From contig NVRZ01000073.1 of the NCBI GenBank assembly GCA_002401055.1, positions 1 through 11,845 on the forward strand: a stretch of 11,845 nucleotides of DNA, in the 5' to 3' direction. Below, piece after piece: positions 8,031 to 11,845 of the stretch (the first letter of the stretch is position 1; each line of letters opens with the position of its first letter). Below the pieces are notes generated by a model. That model was not told the DNA's origin, searched no databases, and saw only the letters and a program-made list of their open reading frames with translations. Origin of the DNA: Bacteroidota bacterium (GTDB lineage: Bacteria > Bacteroidota > Bacteroidia > NORP154). The translations under genes and the position numbers were made by a program.

Positions 8031-8435
8031 ATGAAAAAAATATTACAACTAATTCTCTTGTCAACATTGCTTAGCTCTTGCGGGACGGTTCGTTATCAAG
8101 CAGTTTACAAAGTCGAAACATCAGGTAGCAAGAATTCTGTAGTGGGAAAGTCAACATCCTTAATAGACGCGTTTGCTTCAGCACACATTTTGAGTTTCAG
8201 GCCTAATGACACAAACAATGATACCTTGCTTTGTCAAGGTATACCCTATCACATTTTTACATTCTGGTTTGAGCCCAGTCAGAGTAATGACACAATAGCT
8301 ATTAATCTTTGGTATTGGGGAATGGGTAAGAAGAAGCACTACCTGGAGGCGCTTGATCAATTAGAAGACTCCTTACATGCTACATTTGGAGACAAAATGA
8401 ATGTGAGCATTAAACAAGATAGTCGAAAGAAATAA
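8031..8435 (+). CDS. Small putative lipoprotein of unknown function
   Basis: This 134-residue product begins with a short basic N-terminus, a hydrophobic stretch and a lipobox LSSC with Cys17, so it should be exported and lipid-anchored, giving a mature protein of about 118 residues. The mature part is mixed polar and aromatic (HIFTFWFEPSQS around 74-85, INLWYWGMGKKKHY around 91-104) and probably forms one small globular domain. No catalytic motif or family is recognised. An in-frame TAA lies directly before ATG 8031, so the start is well defined. It stands alone between the PII-like gene and the convergent uvrA; no functional link to either is evident. Confidence 0.75.
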   Translation: MKKILQLILLSTLLSSCGTVRYQAVYKVETSGSKNSVVGKSTSLIDAFASAHILSFRPNDTNNDTLLCQGIPYHIFTFWFEPSQSNDTIAINLWYWGMGKKKHYLEALDQLEDSLHATFGDKMNVSIKQDSRKK

Positions 8436-8471
8436 AATTAATCAGGTGATATAGAAAGGGTTTCGCGATAT

Positions 8472-8528
8472 TACCCCCTGCTCCTCTGAAGTGTACGCTC
8501 GCGCTTCACTTCAGAGGAGCAGGGGGTA
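8472..8528. terminator. Perfect 22-bp-stem hairpin between convergent genes
   Basis: Arms at 8472-8493 and 8507-8528 are exact inverted complements (22 of 22), with a 13-base loop at 8494-8506. The stem abuts the uvrA stop codon (TAG read from 8531 to 8529) and lies 36 bases after the lipoprotein stop. The position suits a bidirectional transcription terminator. However, no T-run follows on either strand, so it could equally be a dispersed palindromic intergenic repeat. The G-rich GCAGGGGG arm end stands out from the AT-leaning surroundings. Confidence 0.6.
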
Positions 8529-11390
8529 CTAAAGCTTCTCCTTCAAGTACTTGCCCGTATAAGATTCCTTAACCTTTACCAGGTTTTCAGGTGTTCCAGC
8601 AAACAATACGTAACCACCTTTTTCGCCACCTTCAGGACCGAGATCGATAATCCAATCGGCATTTTTGATAATCTCCATGTTGTGTTCGATGATTACAATT
8701 GAGTGACCCCGATCAATCAAGGCGTTGAATGCATCCAGCAATTTACTTATATCATGAAAGTGCAAGCCGGTCGTTGGCTCATCAAAAATAAAGAGCGTAT
8801 GATCCGAGGCATTGGCTTCCGTTTATCTTTTTCCTAAATATGTAGCCAATTTTACTCGCTGCGCCTCTCCACCACTCAATGTACTGGATGGCTGACCCAG
8901 TTTCACGTAGCCCATTCCAACATCCAACAAGGGTTTGAGTTTTCTCAACAGGCTGGATTCAATAGTTCCCTCCCTCTTTTCAAAAAATTCCATGGCCTCG
9001 TCAACAGTAAGATTCAAAATATCAGAAATGCTTTTACCCTCATAGGTGACATCTAGTATTTCTTTCTTAAAGCGCTTACCCTTACAGCTATCACAAACCA
9101 ACTGTACATCGGCCATGAACTGCATTTCAATAGATATCTTTCCCTCTCCTTCACATTCATCGCATCTTCCACCAGCCACATTGAAAGAGAAGAAAGAGGG
9201 CTTATAACCCATCTGTTTTGCCAGAGCCTGATCTGAATACAAATTCCTTATTTCATCATATGCCTTGACGTAAGTAACCGGGTTTGACCGTGAAGACTTA
9301 CCAATAGGATTTTGATCAACAAATTCGACTTGGGTGATCTTTTCAATGTCACCTCCAATCTTCTCATGATAGCCAGTCTTTTGTCCATATCCTCCTAATA
9401 TTTTGGTGAGACCTGGATAGAGTATATTTCGGATTAATGATGACTTCCCGGAACCACTCACTCCAGTAACCACGGTCATTACGCCCAATGGAATCTTTAC
9501 ATCAATTCGCTTGAGGTTGTTCTCACTGGCTTTAGATATTTCTACATGCTTGGACCACATTCTGCGCTTGGCTGGAACGGCAATCTCCAGTTCACCTCGA
9601 AGGTATTTTACGGTTAGGCTTCCATTTTTAGTAGCAGTTTTGAAATTACCCTGAAATATTACTTCCCCACCTTCAGAACCAGCAAAAGGCCCTAAGTCGA
9701 TGATTTGATCTGCTTGCTTCATGATCTCCTCATCATGCTCCACAATTATAACAGAATTTCCTAAATCCTTCAGCTTTTGCAGTACGCCAATAAGCATCTG
9801 GGTATCTCTAGGATGGAGTCCAATGCTGGGTTCATCCAATATATACATGGATCCTACCAAGGTACTTCCCAATGAGGTAGCTAGGTTGATTCGTTGCGAC
9901 TCACCGCCAGACAATGTGTTTGACAATCGGTTTATAGTGAGATATCCCAATCCAACATCGCATAGTACCTGGAGTCTTGCTAGTACTTCCGTCAATAATC
10001 TGGAAGCAATGGTTGCATCGTGTTTATTCAGTTTAATCTTGGCAAAGAACTTCAATGCTGTAGTCGCTGGCATCAGTACAACTTCTTGAATAGACTTGCC
10101 ACCCACCAATACATAGGAGGCATCTTTTCGCAATCTTGTTCCATCACATTCCGGACAACGGGTCTTTCCTCTGAATCTAGAGAGCATTACCCGGTATTGG
10201 ATTTTATAGCTCTTCTTTTCAACATATTTAAAGAACGCATTCAAGCCCTTGAAGTACTCATTACCCGTCCACAGTACTTTCTTTTCAGAATCTGTCAATT
10301 CAAAAAATGGCCGGTGTATTGGAAAATCAAACTCCGCTGCACTCATCAGGAGTTTCTCCTTCCATTTACCCATTTTTTCACCTCTCCAGCACACGATTGC
10401 ATCCTCATAAACTGAAAGGCCTTTGTTAGGAATCACCAAGTCTTCATCAATGCCAACAATACTTCCAAAACCTTCGCATGATTTACACGCTCCGTAGGGG
10501 TTATTGAAACTAAAAAAGTGAACGGAAGGCTTTTCAAATTCCATTCCATCCAGCTCAAACCTATTGGAAAATGATTTTAGCTCCTGCTCTTTACCTTTTT
10601 CATCCAGTACCTGCACATTTACCTGCCCCTCTCCTTCGTAAAACGCCGTTTGTACTGAATCCGAAATACGGCCTTGGTTTTCCAGATCACCTTTATCAAC
10701 CACAACGCGATCAATAACAACTTGAATATCAGTTGCAGCTGATTTGCTGTAGGCCTTGTCATCCAAAACATCATTAATTTTTAATAACTCGTCCTTCAGC
10801 TTAACACGGGAGTACCCTTGCTGAACCAAAGTCTTTAACTGTCCAATTAAGCTCTTCTCCTCTCCGGCAGAAATTGGAGCATACAAGATTATTAAAGTGT
10901 CCTTGCTAAATGCGTTGATATAGTCAACCACATGGGAAACGGTATGTCGCTTTACCGGCTTTCCTGATATCGGTGATATGGTCGCTCCAATCCTTGCATA
11001 GAGCAGCTTCAGATAATCATAGATCTCGGTTGAGGTTCCGACGGTTGACCGAGGATTCCTGGTGACCACTTTCTGTTCTATGGCGATAGCAGGTGAAATA
11101 CCCTCTATCTTGTCCACTTCGGGTTTGTCAAGCCTTCCTAGAAACTGACGCGCATATGAGGACAAGCTTTCAACATACCTTCTTTGGCCCTCTGCGTACA
11201 AAGTATCGAAGGCCAATGATGACTTCCCTGAACCCGATAACCCGGTTATGGTTATCAATTGATTCCGAGGAATATTAAGAGAGATGTTCTTGAGATTATT
11301 TACTCTTGCACCTTTGATGATGATAAAATCCTGTGGATCTACTTTCGTGGATATCTTCTTGGATGCGCTATTTATCTGAGTTTTCGCCAT
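8529..11390 (-). pseudogene. uvrA: UvrA, excinuclease ABC subunit A, interrupted by an in-frame stop codon
   Basis: UvrA is the damage-recognition ATPase of nucleotide excision repair. The full frame spans 953 codons plus a stop, a normal UvrA length, but codon 856 is TAA (8825-8823). Before it are NBD1 with Walker A GLSGSGKS (50-57), zinc-binding C302/C305 and C412/C415, signature LSGGESQR (493-500) and Walker B YILDEPS (516-522). NBD2 follows with Walker A GVSGSGKS (643-650), the second zinc module C743/C746/C766/C769 and signature LSGGEAQR (838-845). Beyond the stop the same frame continues with Walker [16 protein letters not shown] and the H-loop IVIIEHN to the TAG at 8529. Codons 1-855 (11390-8823) are translatable; the remaining 97 codons form a detached tail whose longest start-like codon is TTG 8765. 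A truncated product would lack NBD2 Walker B and H-loop and should be inactive. It could be a real mutation or a sequencing error, since the frame is otherwise intact. Confidence 0.9.
8823..8825 (-). other. Premature in-frame TAA in uvrA
   Basis: The codons around this site read Leu-Gly-Lys-Arg-stop-Thr-Glu-Ala-Asn-Ala-Ser-Asp-His before Walker B. The distance from this stop to the terminal stop is a multiple of three (294 bases), so it is a nonsense codon and not a frameshift. It falls in the variable loop between the ABC signature and Walker B of NBD2, where a single base substitution from a sense codon would create it. Confidence 0.9.
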
Positions 11391-11710
11391 AAAGGGGCTG
11401 CAAAATTACCAATAATTTTACCTTTTTATAGAGATGTGGATTCTTTTTAATAATGACTGTATTGCAATACTGTGACACATAGCAATCAGGTACGATTTCA
11501 CAAAAAATGTTAAAACTGCTGCTTCAGCTCATCCGTAATAATATATTTTGTAAGTTTGTTATGCAAAAGAGCTGTTAACTGTAACTTTATTTAGGAATAC
11601 ACGTTTACAGTAATAATAAAACCAAAGAAGACTAACCTTAAAATCTGAATTGCCTATAGCTTAACAATTACGCATTACTATTCTTAAAGTTATTTGATTC
11701 ACACAACGTG
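11391..11710. promoter_or_regulatory. Divergent spacer between uvrA and the sigma-factor gene
   Basis: No coding frame is convincing in these 320 bases. They hold a 12-bp perfect palindrome, GTATTGCAATAC (11459-11470), which extends to 18 bp with one mismatch on each side. An AT-rich dyad, AAAATTA/TAATTTT, lies at 11402-11419. A 7-bp inverted repeat, ACTGTAA (11578-11584) and TTACAGT (11605-11611), is also present. TAAGTTTG (11551-11558) is a candidate -7 element for the sigma gene, without a clear -33 partner. TAATTTTG (minus, 11408-11401) is too close to the uvrA ATG to be a comfortable promoter. Regulatory roles are inferred from position only. Confidence 0.3.
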
Positions 11711-11845
11711 ATGATGATAACGATGTTTAACTTAAAAACAGGAATTATGCGTGTACCATTGTTAAGTGACAAAGAACTCATCTCCGGCTACATCGGAGGA
11801 AAAGAAGGCAACTTAGAGCTTCTAATAAATCGTCACAGAGCCAAA
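11711..11845 (+). CDS. ECF-type RNA polymerase sigma factor, N-terminal fragment
   Basis: An open frame runs off the right edge. The visible SDKELISGYIGGKEGNLELL and NRHRAK match the beginning of sigma region 2 in Bacteroidota sigma-70 family ECF factors (D-x-E-L-I-x-x-Y, then G-N-x-x-L-E-x-L-I-x-R-H). The product would direct RNA polymerase to a specific promoter set, which cannot be told from 45 residues. The start is uncertain: ATG 11711, 11714, 11723 and 11747 are all in frame. The last gives a start seven residues before DKELI and follows an A-rich stretch with AGGA; the first gives a 12-residue extension. No neighbouring anti-sigma gene is visible because the window ends. Confidence 0.75.
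   Translation, partial: MMITMFNLKTGIMRVPLLSDKELISGYIGGKEGNLELLINRHRAK

Noticed and set aside
8529..8765. Separate 78-residue gene starting at TTG 8765
   Set aside because: It is the last part of UvrA NBD2 (H-loop onward) in the same frame as the upstream portion; a stand-alone start within the Walker B/D-loop segment is not credible.
8766..8825. Frameshift in uvrA
   Set aside because: Reading across the gap shows the same frame before and after (294 bases between stops), so it is a nonsense codon, not an indel.
9721..10415. Plus-strand open frames opposite uvrA
   Set aside because: They lie wholly within well-conserved uvrA coding sequence and have no recognisable product.
11391..11710. 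Small RNA or riboswitch in the spacer before the sigma gene
   Set aside because: Only short dyads are seen; no recognisable riboswitch core, tRNA or strong stem with a T-run.
1..11845. CRISPR array, insertion sequence or prophage
   Set aside because: No regularly spaced direct repeats, transposase, integrase or phage genes are seen on either strand.

Overview
The window looks like a chromosomal segment of a member of the Bacteroidota, probably a marine Cytophagales or flavobacterial relative. The base composition leans AT, strong Shine-Dalgarno sites are scarce, and TAnnTTTG-type -7 promoter elements occur. An ECF-type sigma factor and a Bacteroidota-like UvrA are also present. The assignment is by protein style only.

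Left half (1-4774, minus strand): a class III adenylate cyclase (GAF-like domain, coiled coil, cyclase domain, C-terminal HD phosphohydrolase domain) is followed 16 bases later by a large CPA1-type Na+/H+ exchanger. The exchanger carries a cytosolic cyclic-nucleotide-binding domain and runs off the left edge. Cyclase, possible phosphodiesterase and cyclic-nucleotide-responsive exchanger therefore sit in one apparent transcription unit, an arrangement reminiscent of the eukaryotic SLC9C1/soluble adenylyl cyclase partnership and of plant SOS1.

Centre (4775-7915): a 122-base divergent promoter region with an AT-rich dyad leads rightward into a two-gene operon. The first gene encodes a membrane protein with two DUF1538 repeats. 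The second, one base further on, encodes a protein made of three consecutive PII-like domains, which looks like a PII trimer in one chain. DUF1538 proteins have been linked to monovalent cation/H+ antiport, so the two divergent units may form one ion/pH-homeostasis module with two kinds of nucleotide sensor. That functional link is inference.

Right half: a small orphan lipoprotein gene (plus strand) converges on uvrA (minus strand), with a perfect 22-bp-stem hairpin between them. uvrA is interrupted by an in-frame TAA between the ABC signature and Walker B of its second ATPase domain, although the rest of the frame is intact. A 320-base divergent spacer with small palindromes leads to the N-terminus of an ECF sigma factor that is cut by the right edge.
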